Part shown: one piece after another, positions 44,565 to 58,073 of the stretch | Layout of the letters: each line of letters starts with the position of its first letter | How positions within the stretch are numbered: position 1 is the first letter of the stretch | NCBI GenBank assembly: GCA_013151235.1 | Contig: JAADIO010000033.1 | Span: 45,240-109,239 of the forward strand | DNA from: Deltaproteobacteria bacterium | GTDB taxonomy: Bacteria; CG2-30-53-67 | DNA length: 64,000 bases | Reading direction: 5' to 3' | Notes under the pieces: model-generated | What the model saw: the letters and a program-made list of their open reading frames with translations, nothing else | What the model was told of the DNA's origin: nothing | Databases searched by the model: none | Position numbers and translations under genes: made by a program

Positions 44565-45031
44565 TGGATATCCAGTATTTCATAACCGATAATACCGCCG
44601 GGCGCCCGCACCTCAATCTCGTCTCCGACCTCCTTGCCGATCATGGCACGCGCGACCGGCGAAAAGACCGAGATTTTACCGGACTTGATGTCGGCTTCGT
44701 CTTCCCCGACGATTTGGTAGGTCACTTCTTCTTCCGTGGCCAGATTGACCAGCGTCACTTGCAGGCCGAAGCTGACCCGGTCCGTCTTGATCTTCGCAGG
44801 ATCAATCACCTCGGCCCGCGCGAGTTTGGAATTCAGCTCGGCGATCTTCCCTTCGATGAAACCCTGCCGCTCCTTTGCCGCATGGTACTCCGCATTCTCA
44901 CTCAGGTCACCATGAGCACGTGCCTCGGCGATATCACGGACATTCTTCGGACGTTCCACGGTTTTGAGATTTTTCAATTGCATTTGCAGTTGTTTATGCC
45001 CCTCGGGGGTCATGGGAACCTTCGTGTTCAT
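44549..45031 (-). CDS. greA: Transcript cleavage factor GreA
   Basis: 160 residues: N-terminal coiled coil with the acidic tip ARAHGDLSENAEY, C-terminal FKBP-like domain with VSFGLQVTLVN and VGDEIEVRAPGG. It rescues backtracked RNA polymerase. A carB-greA link is common. Confidence 0.96.
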   Translation of the reverse strand: MNTKVPMTPEGHKQLQMQLKNLKTVERPKNVRDIAEARAHGDLSENAEYHAAKERQGFIEGKIAELNSKLARAEVIDPAKIKTDRVSFGLQVTLVNLATEEEVTYQIVGEDEADIKSGKISVFSPVARAMIGKEVGDEIEVRAPGGIIGYEILDIQCPGS

Positions 45032-45048
45032 GAAACTTTTTTCTCCTC

Positions 45049-48243
<3,195 letters not shown>

Positions 48244-48322
48244 TGGTTCTCCCCATTTTCTTTCTTATTCTTAATCGATCTTTTGTGACATTGAATATGA
48301 TTAAGATTTAAGATGAAAAAGA

Positions 48323-49252
48323 CTATTCCAACTCCTGTACCCACCCCTGCGTCAGTCCGTAACGTTCCATAATCGTCTTCGCCTCGTCATACTCTTCGGG
48401 CGTAATCCTTCGAGCGATCTCCGGAATCCCCGTCGCTTTGTAGGCGGGAAAATACTGGCTCATGAGACTGACATAGGTGCATGGAGAAAGATCCGCCGCC
48501 AGAAACCGCATGATCGCCTCCGTACCGGAGATTCCGCCGGGAAGCACAAGATGACGTATCAATAATCCCGTCCGGGCGATCCCCGCTTCGTCAAGTTTCA
48601 GATCCCCCACCTGCCGGTGCATCTCGATGACGGCCCGGCGGTTTACCTCCGGGTAATCGGACGCTCCGGAGTATCGCCGGGCATTGCCGCCGTCGCTGTA
48701 ACGCATGTCCGTCAGGTAGATGTCGACGATCCCTTCCAATAGCTGAAGGGTCTCCACGTCATCATAGCCGCTGCTGTTATAGACAATGGGGATTGTAAGC
48801 CCCCCGGCCCTTGCCGGTCTGAGCCCGGCCAACAGGTGCGGGACTGCATGCGTGGGGGTCACCCAGTTAATATTGTGGGCGCCCTGCTCCTGCAGCCGAA
48901 GCATTATCTCCGCCAGGGCCGCCGGGTTTGTCTCCACACCGTTTCCGCTCTGGCTGATCGGATAATTCTGGCAATAGACACAGGCAAGATTGCAGTGCGT
49001 GACAAAGATCGTCCCCGAACCCCGCCGACCGGAGATCGGAGGTTCCTCACCAAAATGAAGATCGGCGCTTGCAATTCGTAACTGATCATCCGCTCCGCAG
49101 GCACCCGTTTCACCCGCCCGTCGGTCCACGCCGCATTTTTCAGGACAAAGACGACAGGCAGGCCCCATCAGCGCCCGGGCCTTTTCGATCCGTTCCAAAA
49201 AATCGGTTTCACTCAGCTCGCAATATCGGGCAGGGCTTTTTGTCATCGTCAT
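48323..49252 (-). CDS. PflX-family radical SAM protein
   Basis: 309 residues. The radical SAM cluster motif CNLACVYC is preceded by an N-terminal Cys set CRLCPEKCGVDR...CGA, and family segments FGEEPPISG, GSGTIFVTHCN, GAHNINWVTPTHAVP and RHLVLPGGI are all present, the COG1313/PflX pattern. The reaction is not known; relatives activate glycyl radical enzymes, but none is near. It lies between carA and carB in the pyrimidine operon. Confidence 0.88.
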   Translation of the reverse strand: MTMTKSPARYCELSETDFLERIEKARALMGPACRLCPEKCGVDRRAGETGACGADDQLRIASADLHFGEEPPISGRRGSGTIFVTHCNLACVYCQNYPISQSGNGVETNPAALAEIMLRLQEQGAHNINWVTPTHAVPHLLAGLRPARAGGLTIPIVYNSSGYDDVETLQLLEGIVDIYLTDMRYSDGGNARRYSGASDYPEVNRRAVIEMHRQVGDLKLDEAGIARTGLLIRHLVLPGGISGTEAIMRFLAADLSPCTYVSLMSQYFPAYKATGIPEIARRITPEEYDEAKTIMERYGLTQGWVQELE

Positions 49253-49265
49253 GAGCCGGCCCCTT

Positions 49266-50386
<1,121 letters not shown>

Positions 50387-50390
<4 letters not shown>

Positions 50391-51670
50391 CGCCGCCCCT
50401 TCATGAGAGGATCCGAGTAAACTACCTTCCCCCGTACCAGCGTACAGACCGCTTTGCCTTTCAGCTTCCGGCCCGCAAAGGGGGTGTTGAAACTGAGCGA
50501 ACGGAATCGGGCCGCATCCACGGTAAAGAGAAGATCGGGATCGATCAGGGTGACATCCGCAGCCCTCCCTTCACTCAGGGAACCTCCCTGCAGTTTGAGA
50601 ATCCGGGCCGGTGCGACGGACATTCGGTCTACAAGTTGCGCCGGAGTCAACCACCCCTCATGAACCAGTTGCAACAAGAGCGGGAGAGAGGTTTCCAGAC
50701 CGACCATACCAAAGGCCGCCCGGTCGAATTCCACTTCCTTTTCGGCGATATTATGGGGGGCGTGATCGGACGCAACGGCATCGATCGTTCCGTCCGCCAG
50801 ACCTGCGATCAGCGCCTGCCGGTCTTTCTCACGGCGCAACGGCGGATTAACCTTCAGGTTCGTATCATAACCGGTGAGCGACTCATGGGTAAGACTCAGA
50901 TGATGCGGCGTTACTTCAGCCGTCACCTTAACCCCCCGCGACTTGGCCTCACGGATCCTTTTCACCGTTCCCTCTGCACTGACGTGAGCCACATGAAGGA
51001 CGGCGCCGGTCAACTCCGCCAGCAGGATATCCCGTTCCACCATACTCTCTTCCGACGCAGAAGGGATCCCCCGAAGTCCGAGACGGGTCGAGACCGCCCC
51101 CTCGTGCATCACACCGTCGGTGCAGATCGTAAGGTCCTCCGCATGGGTAATCACGGGGAGACCGAATGTGCCGGCATACTCCATGGCACAGCGCATGACC
51201 CGACCGTTCATCACCGGCCGGCCATCATCACTGAGCGCCACAATTCCCATCTCCGCCATGTCACCGATCTCGGCAAGTTCTTCCCCGTCCGACCTTCGAG
51301 TGATCGCACCCACTGGATGGACGGAAACAGCGGCGGATCGGGCACGGGTCAGTATAAAATCGGTGACCGATCCATTATCGTTGACCGGGTCAGTATTCGG
51401 CATACAGGCCACGGCCGTGAACCCGCCTGCAGCGGCGGAGCGACAACCCGTTTCAATCGTTTCCTTGTATTCGTATCCCGGCTCCCGAAAGTGGACATGC
51501 ATATCAATCAGTCCCGGCACCACCCACAACCCTTCCGCGTCGATCGCATGATTCCCGGCAAGATCTTTCCCGATTTGCAGGATGCGGCCTTTGTCGATGA
51601 CAAGATCGCCTTTTCCGTCTCTCCCGTTTGCCGGGTCGATAATTCTTCCACCCTTGATGATCAGACTCAC
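50387..51670 (-). CDS. pyrC: Dihydroorotase PyrC (type I)
   Basis: 427 residues from a GTG that overlaps the pyrB stop (GTGA), with GGAG upstream; the longer frame to 51952 runs inside pyrB. Zinc motif [15 protein letters not shown], later HAEDL and SDHAPH, are intact. It closes carbamoyl aspartate to dihydroorotate. The pyrB-pyrC overlap suggests the paired complex known in other bacteria. Confidence 0.96.
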
Positions 51671-52593
51671 CGTTTCGCTCCGGAATAGAGATAGAGGGTT
51701 GCCATCCGGACGGCAACTCCGTTGGTTACCTGGTCGAGGATGATTGAATAGGGTCCGTCGGCCACATCGGGGGCGATCTCCACCCCCCGGTTGATCGGTC
51801 CCGGGTGCATGATAATGAGGTCTTTCTTCGCCCCCCGGAGGCGCTGCCGGGTCAGGCCGAAGAACCGGGCGTACTCCCGGTCCGAAGGAAACAGGCTCTT
51901 CTCCTGCCGCTCCTTTTGGATTCGAAGCATCATGATCACGTCCACCCCGCAAATCGCCTCATCAAGGCTTCGGCAGACCTCCACATCCATCGACTCGATC
52001 CCCACGGGAATCATGGTCCCCGGCCCGGCGATCCGGACGGAGGCCCCTAATTTACGTAGGGCCAGAATGTTGGAACGGGCAACACGGCTGTGGGTAATAT
52101 CTCCGACAATGGCGATCGTGAGACCGTCGAACTTCTTCTTCCGTTCCCGAATCGAAAAAAGATCCAACAGGGCCTGCGTCGGGTGTTCGTGGGCTCCGTC
52201 ACCGGCATTGATCACGGAACAGTCGAGCATCCGGGAGAGGAAATGGGCCGTCCCGGCCGCTCCGTGGCGTACGATCAGGATATCGGCGTTCATCGCTTCG
52301 ATATTCCAGGCCGTATCCTTGAGGCTCTCTCCTTTCAGAATACTGCTGCTCGAAGCGGAGATATTGATTACATCGGCGGAGAGCCTTTTGCCGGCAAGCT
52401 CAAAGGAGGTCCGGGTACGGGTGGAGGGTTCCAGAAAAAGATTGACCACGGTCACCCCCCGCAGGGCGGGGACCTTTTTGATCTCCCGGAGAGAGACATC
52501 CTTGAAGGACTCGGCCGTATCAAGGAGGGTCTCAATCTCTTCCCGGCTCAGGTCCTCTATGCCCAGCAGATCCTTTCGTTTACCCCAGGCCAT
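51667..52593 (-). CDS. pyrB: Aspartate carbamoyltransferase catalytic subunit PyrB
   Basis: 308 residues: [12 protein letters not shown] for carbamoyl phosphate binding, [10 protein letters not shown] and [11 protein letters not shown]. No pyrI regulatory subunit is nearby, consistent with PyrR-type control. It starts 84 bases after pyrR. Confidence 0.97.
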   Translation of the reverse strand: MAWGKRKDLLGIEDLSREEIETLLDTAESFKDVSLREIKKVPALRGVTVVNLFLEPSTRTRTSFELAGKRLSADVINISASSSSILKGESLKDTAWNIEAMNADILIVRHGAAGTAHFLSRMLDCSVINAGDGAHEHPTQALLDLFSIRERKKKFDGLTIAIVGDITHSRVARSNILALRKLGASVRIAGPGTMIPVGIESMDVEVCRSLDEAICGVDVIMMLRIQKERQEKSLFPSDREYARFFGLTRQRLRGAKKDLIIMHPGPINRGVEIAPDVADGPYSIILDQVTNGVAVRMATLYLYSGAKR

Positions 52594-52677
52594 CAGCGCC
52601 GCCTCTTCGTGCCCGGCCGGAACCTGCCGTCCCGGCCCGGAAACCCTTGAACCTCGTCCTCTTCCCGTTGCATCATA

Positions 52678-53241
52678 TTACTTTCCGAGTTCCCGGAGGA
52701 TCACACCATCCTCCTCCCCGTCCTCGGAAAAACGGACACGGATCGTCTGCTCCAGGGAGGTGGGAATATACTGCCCCGTATAGTTTGCCCGAATCGGGAG
52801 TTCCCGGTGTCCCCGGTCCACAAGGACGGCCAACTGGATCTTCCGGGCCCGTCCCAGATCCATGATCCCGTCAAGCGCCGCCCGAATCGTCCTCCCGGTG
52901 AAGAGAACATCGTCCACCAGAATAATATTGTGATCCTCCAGCGGACCGGGAATTTCCGTCCGGATCAGCTCCGGTTGGTCGATCCGGGATCTCAGGTCAT
53001 CCCGGTACAGGCTGATATCGAGGATCCCGACGGGAAGAACCACCCCTGTCGTTTCCCGGATTCTCACGGCGATTCTGCCGGCCAGATGAGCGCCGCGGCT
53101 TCGGATCCCGACAAGTGTCACATCGGTGAGATCCGGGTTTTCCCGGACGATCCGTGCCGCCAGGTCCCGGATTAATTCGGCCATCCCCGCAGCATCGATG
53201 ACCCGGGTTTCCGCCTGTTGATGTTTCCGTGAACCGGACAT
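52678..53241 (-). CDS. pyrR: PyrR bifunctional regulator / uracil phosphoribosyltransferase
   Basis: 187 residues from an ATG at 53241 (a GTG at 53247 is the alternative). PRPP loop ILVDDVLFTGRTIRAALD, GIRSRGAHLAGR and the late VDRGHRELPIRANYTG match PyrR. In Bacilli, PyrR with UMP binds the mRNA leader and favours termination. It heads the operon and follows an attenuator-like hairpin. Confidence 0.95.
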   Translation of the reverse strand: MSGSRKHQQAETRVIDAAGMAELIRDLAARIVRENPDLTDVTLVGIRSRGAHLAGRIAVRIRETTGVVLPVGILDISLYRDDLRSRIDQPELIRTEIPGPLEDHNIILVDDVLFTGRTIRAALDGIMDLGRARKIQLAVLVDRGHRELPIRANYTGQYIPTSLEQTIRVRFSEDGEEDGVILRELGK

Positions 53242-53254
53242 GGTCACAAACCAT

Positions 53255-53288
53255 AAAAAAGGCCTCTTGCCCGATCAGCAAGAAGGCC
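53255..53288 (-). terminator. Attenuator-type terminator in the pyrR leader
   Basis: On the minus strand GGCCTTCTTGC/GCAAGAGGCC with one bulge, followed by six T, 14 bases before the pyrR ATG. An upstream AGGAG/CTCCT stem (53307-53311 with 53337-53341) encloses a loop that could bind PyrR. The known PyrR loop consensus is not obvious. Confidence 0.7.
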
Positions 53289-53358
53289 GTAAATCCCCAA
53301 CATCAAAGGAGTGCCTGAAAAGTACCCGCATATCCGCTCCTGAAACTAAATCTTGAGA

Positions 53359-53386
53359 ATTGTAGCACAACAGAAGGCGTTGTCAA
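53359..53386 (-). promoter_or_regulatory. Promoter of the pyrimidine operon
   Basis: TTGACA (53381-53386), 16-base spacer, TACAAT (53359-53364). The leader is about 110 bases and includes the attenuator. Confidence 0.75.
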
Positions 53387-53459
53387 GAAAATAAAGGGAC
53401 AAAACAAGAGCGGGACTTCCAGCGGAAGAGATCACGGCGAAAAATCCATCGGGGCCCCC

Positions 53460-54095
53460 TCAACGGAGGATCTTTCCGATACGGCCGAGACGGGGCCGCT
53501 TCGTCTCACGGTCCCAGGACCAGTAGATGATGAGGGCCTTGCCCAGGATCTCATCCTGTTTTACAAATCCCCAGAAGCGGCTGTCGTAGCTGCCGTCGCG
53601 GTTGTCCCCCATCATGAAATAGGAATGGGGCGGCACGGTAACGGGACCGAAGTTGTCCCGGTTGCCGGGGATAATTCTGCTGTTACGGTGTCGGTGTGCC
53701 ACGTAAGGGTCCGGCAGCGGCTTCCCGTTGATATAAACGATCTTGTTGCGGACCTCAATGGTATCCCCCGGCACCCCGATCAACCGTTTGATAAAGTCCC
53801 GGCTTTCATCTCTTGGATACTTGAAAACAACAATATCCCCCCGTTGCGGTTTGCGTACCGGAAGGACGGAAATATCCGTAAAGGGAATATGGGTCCCGTA
53901 GATAAACTTGTTCACCAGAATATGATCGCCGATTTGCAGGGTTTCCAGCATGGACCCCGACGGGATCTTGAAAGCCTGAACGACAAAGGTCCGGATAAAG
54001 AGAGCCAGCACCACGGCAATAAGAATGGCCTCGATATTCTCACGCCAGAAGGATTTCGGCCGTACGTTCTTCTCTGCAACTTTTCTTTTCGACAT
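53460..54095 (-). CDS. lepB: Signal peptidase I LepB
   Basis: 211 residues: one membrane anchor (about 22-42), catalytic Ser48 in IPSGSMLETL, Lys103 in FIKRLIGVPGD, and MGDNRDGSYDSR. It cuts Sec/Tat signal peptides outside the inner membrane. The ATG at 54095 follows AGGAAGGAAA; a start at 54128 would add 11 residues. lepA lies 94 bases upstream. Confidence 0.96.
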   Translation of the reverse strand: MSKRKVAEKNVRPKSFWRENIEAILIAVVLALFIRTFVVQAFKIPSGSMLETLQIGDHILVNKFIYGTHIPFTDISVLPVRKPQRGDIVVFKYPRDESRDFIKRLIGVPGDTIEVRNKIVYINGKPLPDPYVAHRHRNSRIIPGNRDNFGPVTVPPHSYFMMGDNRDGSYDSRFWGFVKQDEILGKALIIYWSWDRETKRPRLGRIGKILR

Positions 54096-54140
54096 GATTT
54101 CCTTCCTGTTTGAATAGGATTTCAACAAGCAAGCGGATTT

Positions 54141-54169
54141 ATCATACGACTCCCATACAAGAAAAACAA
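54141..54169 (-). promoter_or_regulatory. Promoter of lepB
   Basis: TTGTTT (54164-54169), 17-base spacer, TATGAT (54141-54146). Confidence 0.55.
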
Positions 54170-54189
54170 GACGAAACCGGCGAACACAG

Positions 54190-55998
54190 CTATCCGTCCT
54201 TCTCCATTCTCAGAACGGACATGAAGGCCTCCTGGGGGATCTCCACCTTCCCCACGCTCTTCATCCGCTTCTTGCCTTCTTTCTGTTTTTCCAGGAGCTT
54301 CCGCTTGCGGGAGATGTCCCCGCCGTAACACTTGGCGGTCACATTCTTCCGGAGGGCCTTGATCGTTTCCCGGGCAATCACCTTGTTGCCGACGGCCGCC
54401 TGAATCACGACTTCATATAACTGGCGGTGAATAATTCGTTTCAGTTTCAGGGCCAGGTTCCGCCCGCGGTAGTAGGCCCGCTCCGTATGCACAATGACCG
54501 AAAGGGCGTCAACAAGTTCTCCGTTTATGAGGATGTCGAGACGGACCATCTTCGCCTCCCGATAACCGGAAAACTCGTAATCAAAAGAAGCATACCCGCG
54601 GGTCGCCGATTTCAGCCGGTCATAGAAATCGACGACGATCTCGTTGAGGGGCAACTCATATTGAATCGAGGCCCGGTGTGTACCGTGATATTCAATCCCC
54701 TTCTGGGTCCCCCGCCGTTCCTGGGCCAATGTGATGACGGCCCCCACATACTCCTTCGGCACCATAATCGTTGACAGAATCACCGGCTCCATGATCTTTT
54801 CAATCTTCTGAACGGGCGGAAGCTTCGAGGGATTTTCAATCAACAGCTCTTCTCCCGTGACCTCAATCACCCGGTAGATCACCGTGGGGGAGGTGGTAAT
54901 CAGGGGGATCTCGAACTCCCGTTCCAGCCGCTCCTGAACGATCTCCATATGGAGAAGCCCCAAGAACCCGCAGCGGAACCCAAACCCCAGCGCGTTGGAT
55001 GTCTCCGGATCATAGGAAAAGGAGGAGTCATTCAACTGCAGTTTGTCCATGGCATCGTTCAGCAATCGGTAATCCTTGCTATCGACCGGGTAGAGTCCGG
55101 CGAAGACCATCGGCTTCACCTGCTGGAAACCGGGGAGGGGCAGGGACGCCTGCCGTGCGGCATCGGTCACGGTATCCCCCACCTGGGTGTCCCGGACGTT
55201 CTTGATTCCGGCCATGAAGAAGCCGACATCTCCCACGGAGAGTTTTTTCATCGGCGTCGGACGGGGAGTGAAGACGCCCACCTGCTGCACCTCATACTCT
55301 TTGCCGGTGGCCATCATCCGGATCCGCATTCCCGGTGTGATCGAACCATCAATGATCCGGATCAGAGAGACCGTCCCGAGGTAGGGATCAAACCAGGAGT
55401 CAAAGAGGAGCGCTTTCAGGGGAGCCGCCGGATCTCCCGTGGGGGGCGGCACGTAATGAATGATCGCCTCCAGGACCTCGCCGATCCCCTGCCCGGTCTT
55501 GGCACTCACCGGGATGGACTGGGAGGCATCCAGTCCGATTACTTCCTCGATCTCCGCTTTGGTTCTCTCGATATCTGCACTGGGCAGATCGATTTTGTTC
55601 AGCACGGGGACCAATTCGAGATCGTGATCCAGGGCCAGGTAGACATTCCCCACCGTCTGGGCTTCGACCCCCTGGGCGGCATCCACAACTAAAAGCGCCC
55701 CCTCGCAGGCCGTCAGGCTTCGGGAGACCTCGTAGTTGAAATCGACATGCCCCGGAGTATCAATCAGGTTCAGACAATACTCCCGACCATCCTGCGCGCA
55801 ATAGAGAAGACGGACCGTCTGTGCCTTGATGGTAATCCCCCGTTCACGCTCGATCTCCATCTGATCGAGGAACTGGTCTTTTTTCTCCCGGTCGCTCAAG
55901 GCCCCCGTAGCCTCCAGGATCCTGTCGGCCAGGGTCGATTTACCATGATCGATGTGGGCAATAATGGAAAAATTTCGAATCCGTTCAACCGCCGGCAT
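54190..55998 (-). CDS. lepA: Elongation factor 4 LepA
   Basis: 602 residues, usual length. GTPase motifs [17 protein letters not shown] and NKIDLP, then EF-G-like domains and the LepA C-terminal domain ([39 protein letters not shown]). It acts on stalled or misassembled ribosomes. The start at 55998 is supported by the promoter at 56050-56079, which would be inside the gene if it began at 56079. Confidence 0.97.
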   Translation of the reverse strand: MPAVERIRNFSIIAHIDHGKSTLADRILEATGALSDREKKDQFLDQMEIERERGITIKAQTVRLLYCAQDGREYCLNLIDTPGHVDFNYEVSRSLTACEGALLVVDAAQGVEAQTVGNVYLALDHDLELVPVLNKIDLPSADIERTKAEIEEVIGLDASQSIPVSAKTGQGIGEVLEAIIHYVPPPTGDPAAPLKALLFDSWFDPYLGTVSLIRIIDGSITPGMRIRMMATGKEYEVQQVGVFTPRPTPMKKLSVGDVGFFMAGIKNVRDTQVGDTVTDAARQASLPLPGFQQVKPMVFAGLYPVDSKDYRLLNDAMDKLQLNDSSFSYDPETSNALGFGFRCGFLGLLHMEIVQERLEREFEIPLITTSPTVIYRVIEVTGEELLIENPSKLPPVQKIEKIMEPVILSTIMVPKEYVGAVITLAQERRGTQKGIEYHGTHRASIQYELPLNEIVVDFYDRLKSATRGYASFDYEFSGYREAKMVRLDILINGELVDALSVIVHTERAYYRGRNLALKLKRIIHRQLYEVVIQAAVGNKVIARETIKALRKNVTAKCYGGDISRKRKLLEKQKEGKKRMKSVGKVEIPQEAFMSVLRMEKDG

Positions 55999-56049
55999 GG
56001 TCGGGTCTGCTTTCCAAGGTCCACTGCATGAGAATCTGCTGAATTTGGA

Positions 56050-56079
56050 ATAATAGGACAAGCATCCGTTCTTTGTCAA
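56050..56079 (-). promoter_or_regulatory. Promoter of lepA
   Basis: TTGACA (56074-56079), 18-base spacer, TATTAT (56050-56055). Confidence 0.7.
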
Positions 56080-56121
56080 AAGAAATCGGATTCCGGTTCC
56101 GATCCGGAAAGATTGAAAGGA

Positions 56122-57618
56122 TCAGGAGGCGGGAAGCGTCAGGGAAGGGAGGGCGACTTCCTGCCCTGCGGTCGGAGCTTCGTCCAGGACAGGAAGAACA
56201 ACATGGAAGGTGACCCCTCCCCCGGGCCGGTTTTCAGCCCGAATCCGTCCGGCATGACCGTCAATGATCTCCTTGCAGATGGAAAGTCCCAGACCGGATC
56301 CGGTCACTTCATAGATTTCACCTTCGTGAAGCTGTGCATACTTTTCAAAAATATCTTCCAGATGCTCTTTTGGAATCCCGGGACCCGAATCCGATATCGC
56401 AACGGTCCATGCGGGAGGTTCCTCCGAATAAGATGCTTCGATCTTAATCTTCCCCCTGTCGGGAGTAAACTTGACTGCATTGCTCAACAGGTTGCTGATT
56501 ACCTGAATCAGACGTCTTTTGTCACCCCGGAGAGAGATCTGTGACGGGACATTTTCTATGGAGATCTCAATATTCTTCTTCCGGCAGGCTCCCGAATAGA
56601 CGGAGACGGAATGATCAATGATCTTCCGCAGATCGATGGGAAGAAAACGGTACTCCATCCGGCCCGATTCGATCCTGGAAAGGTCAAGGTAGTCGCTGAT
56701 CAGATCGGAAAGACGCTGACTCTCATGAACGATCGTCTGCAGAAACTCGTTCCGGGTCTCTTCCGGTTCATCCTTGTACCGGAGGAGGAGATCAGCATAG
56801 GAGAGAATCGAGGTCAAAGGAGTCCGCAGGTCATGGGCCACGATTTCAAGAAACTTCGTCTTCCGAAGGTCCTCTTCCCGGAGCTTCTCATTCGCTTTTT
56901 GCAACTGGCCCGCCTGTTTCTCCAGGATAAACATCATGTCGTTGAAACTTTCCCCGAGCCGCTGCACCGGATCCCGGTGAGCAATCCGATAAATCTCGCA
57001 TGCCTCACAGCCACAGTTATCCATCGTTTCCGGGAAGCGGCTGCAACAGTAGTCCCGGCCGAAATGCCAGCATCTCAGATGCGGCGACAGATAAGCCGGG
57101 CAGGCATGAAGGGCGCAATCCTTGATCTCCCAGCAGTTAATCAGATCGGGATTATCATACCGGACGGAGAGATCCCCGCCGGGCCGAACCTGGTCGATCA
57201 GACGGACGATCTCCCCATGTGCCTCCTCCAGCCGCATCTCTGCGATCATGATCCGGTCCCGTTCTTCCCGGAGTGCCCGATAGCTCTGCTTCACCCGTCC
57301 GTAATAGCAGATCAGGGTTCCCACAATCACCAGGACCACGGAATTCACGGCGCCGCTGACGGGCGAGATTACCTTCCAGAGAGTGCGATCCCCCATAAAA
57401 AGGAGCAGAGGCTGTATTAGATGCCCGAAAGATCGTGAAAGGGAAAAAACGGCGATCGCCAGGGAAACCCAGTAAAGATAGGCAAAAAGGGGATGATCCG
57501 GATGCTTTCGGGTCAACTTTTTCGAAGCGGATACGCAGGCAACCGCTATAATCAGAGAAAGGAGAGAACCGATAACATCGGTAACATAGATAGGCCACAT
57601 GGGGAGAGTAAAATTCAC
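56122..57618 (-). CDS. Membrane histidine kinase with a two-CW cysteine domain
   Basis: 498 residues from a GTG preceded by GGGGAG and overlapping the previous stop by 4. Three membrane helices (to about 110), a short coiled coil, then a Cys-rich domain at about 162-210 with NCWEIKDC, CPAY, RCWHFGRDYC and CGCEAC, the two-CW pattern. A helical linker leads to HisKA (FLEIVAHDLRTPLTSILS, phospho-His) and HATPase (NLLSNAVKF, DSGPGIP, GSGLGLSI). The cysteines suggest redox or metal sensing. No response regulator is adjacent. Confidence 0.92.
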   Translation of the reverse strand: MNFTLPMWPIYVTDVIGSLLSLIIAVACVSASKKLTRKHPDHPLFAYLYWVSLAIAVFSLSRSFGHLIQPLLLFMGDRTLWKVISPVSGAVNSVVLVIVGTLICYYGRVKQSYRALREERDRIMIAEMRLEEAHGEIVRLIDQVRPGGDLSVRYDNPDLINCWEIKDCALHACPAYLSPHLRCWHFGRDYCCSRFPETMDNCGCEACEIYRIAHRDPVQRLGESFNDMMFILEKQAGQLQKANEKLREEDLRKTKFLEIVAHDLRTPLTSILSYADLLLRYKDEPEETRNEFLQTIVHESQRLSDLISDYLDLSRIESGRMEYRFLPIDLRKIIDHSVSVYSGACRKKNIEISIENVPSQISLRGDKRRLIQVISNLLSNAVKFTPDRGKIKIEASYSEEPPAWTVAISDSGPGIPKEHLEDIFEKYAQLHEGEIYEVTGSGLGLSICKEIIDGHAGRIRAENRPGGGVTFHVVLPVLDEAPTAGQEVALPSLTLPAS

Positions 57619-58073
57619 GACAACTCCCCGTCATTATGGAGCATGAAACGGATTCCATAGAGAAGGCACAACAGCGCCGACAGAAAAAGAACATGATCGA
57701 AGCGACCGAAATAATAAAGAAGGGCCGGTAAGGAATGAACCTGAAAGCCGACGGCAAGGTTGTGTTCCAGCCCGGTAAACGCATAGGGGGACAAATATTC
57801 CCGGTAGACATGTACGTAAAAAGTCTGCACATTCCAGACGGCAAAGAGAAATGCGGACAGGAAGATCCAGGACCAGCCGGAATGGACGGAAGTCCTTCCC
57901 TGGTAAAGACGGAGACAGAGATAAATGAGAGATGCAAAAAAGATCAAATGGGCAATCAGGTGGGAGGTCAACCCCTCCCAGTTGCCGTGTACCTGTGTTG
58001 CTTCGGCCGATCCGGAGAGACAGAGAAAGAAGAGAACGGAGAAAGCAATTTTCCAATCAAGGTTTTTCATCAT
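57615..58073 (-). CDS. Small polytopic membrane protein, partner of the kinase
   Basis: 152 residues (ATG 58073 or 58070). A signal-like segment ends near SGSAEA, then about four membrane helices with several buried His (HLIAHLIFF, FYVHVYREY, LEHNLAVGF, VHSL, RFDHVLF). I do not recognise the family. It overlaps mtaB at its start and the kinase at its end, so the three are co-translated. Scattered membrane His could bind heme or metal; this is inference. Confidence 0.7.
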   Translation of the reverse strand: MMKNLDWKIAFSVLFFLCLSGSAEATQVHGNWEGLTSHLIAHLIFFASLIYLCLRLYQGRTSVHSGWSWIFLSAFLFAVWNVQTFYVHVYREYLSPYAFTGLEHNLAVGFQVHSLPALLYYFGRFDHVLFLSALLCLLYGIRFMLHNDGELS

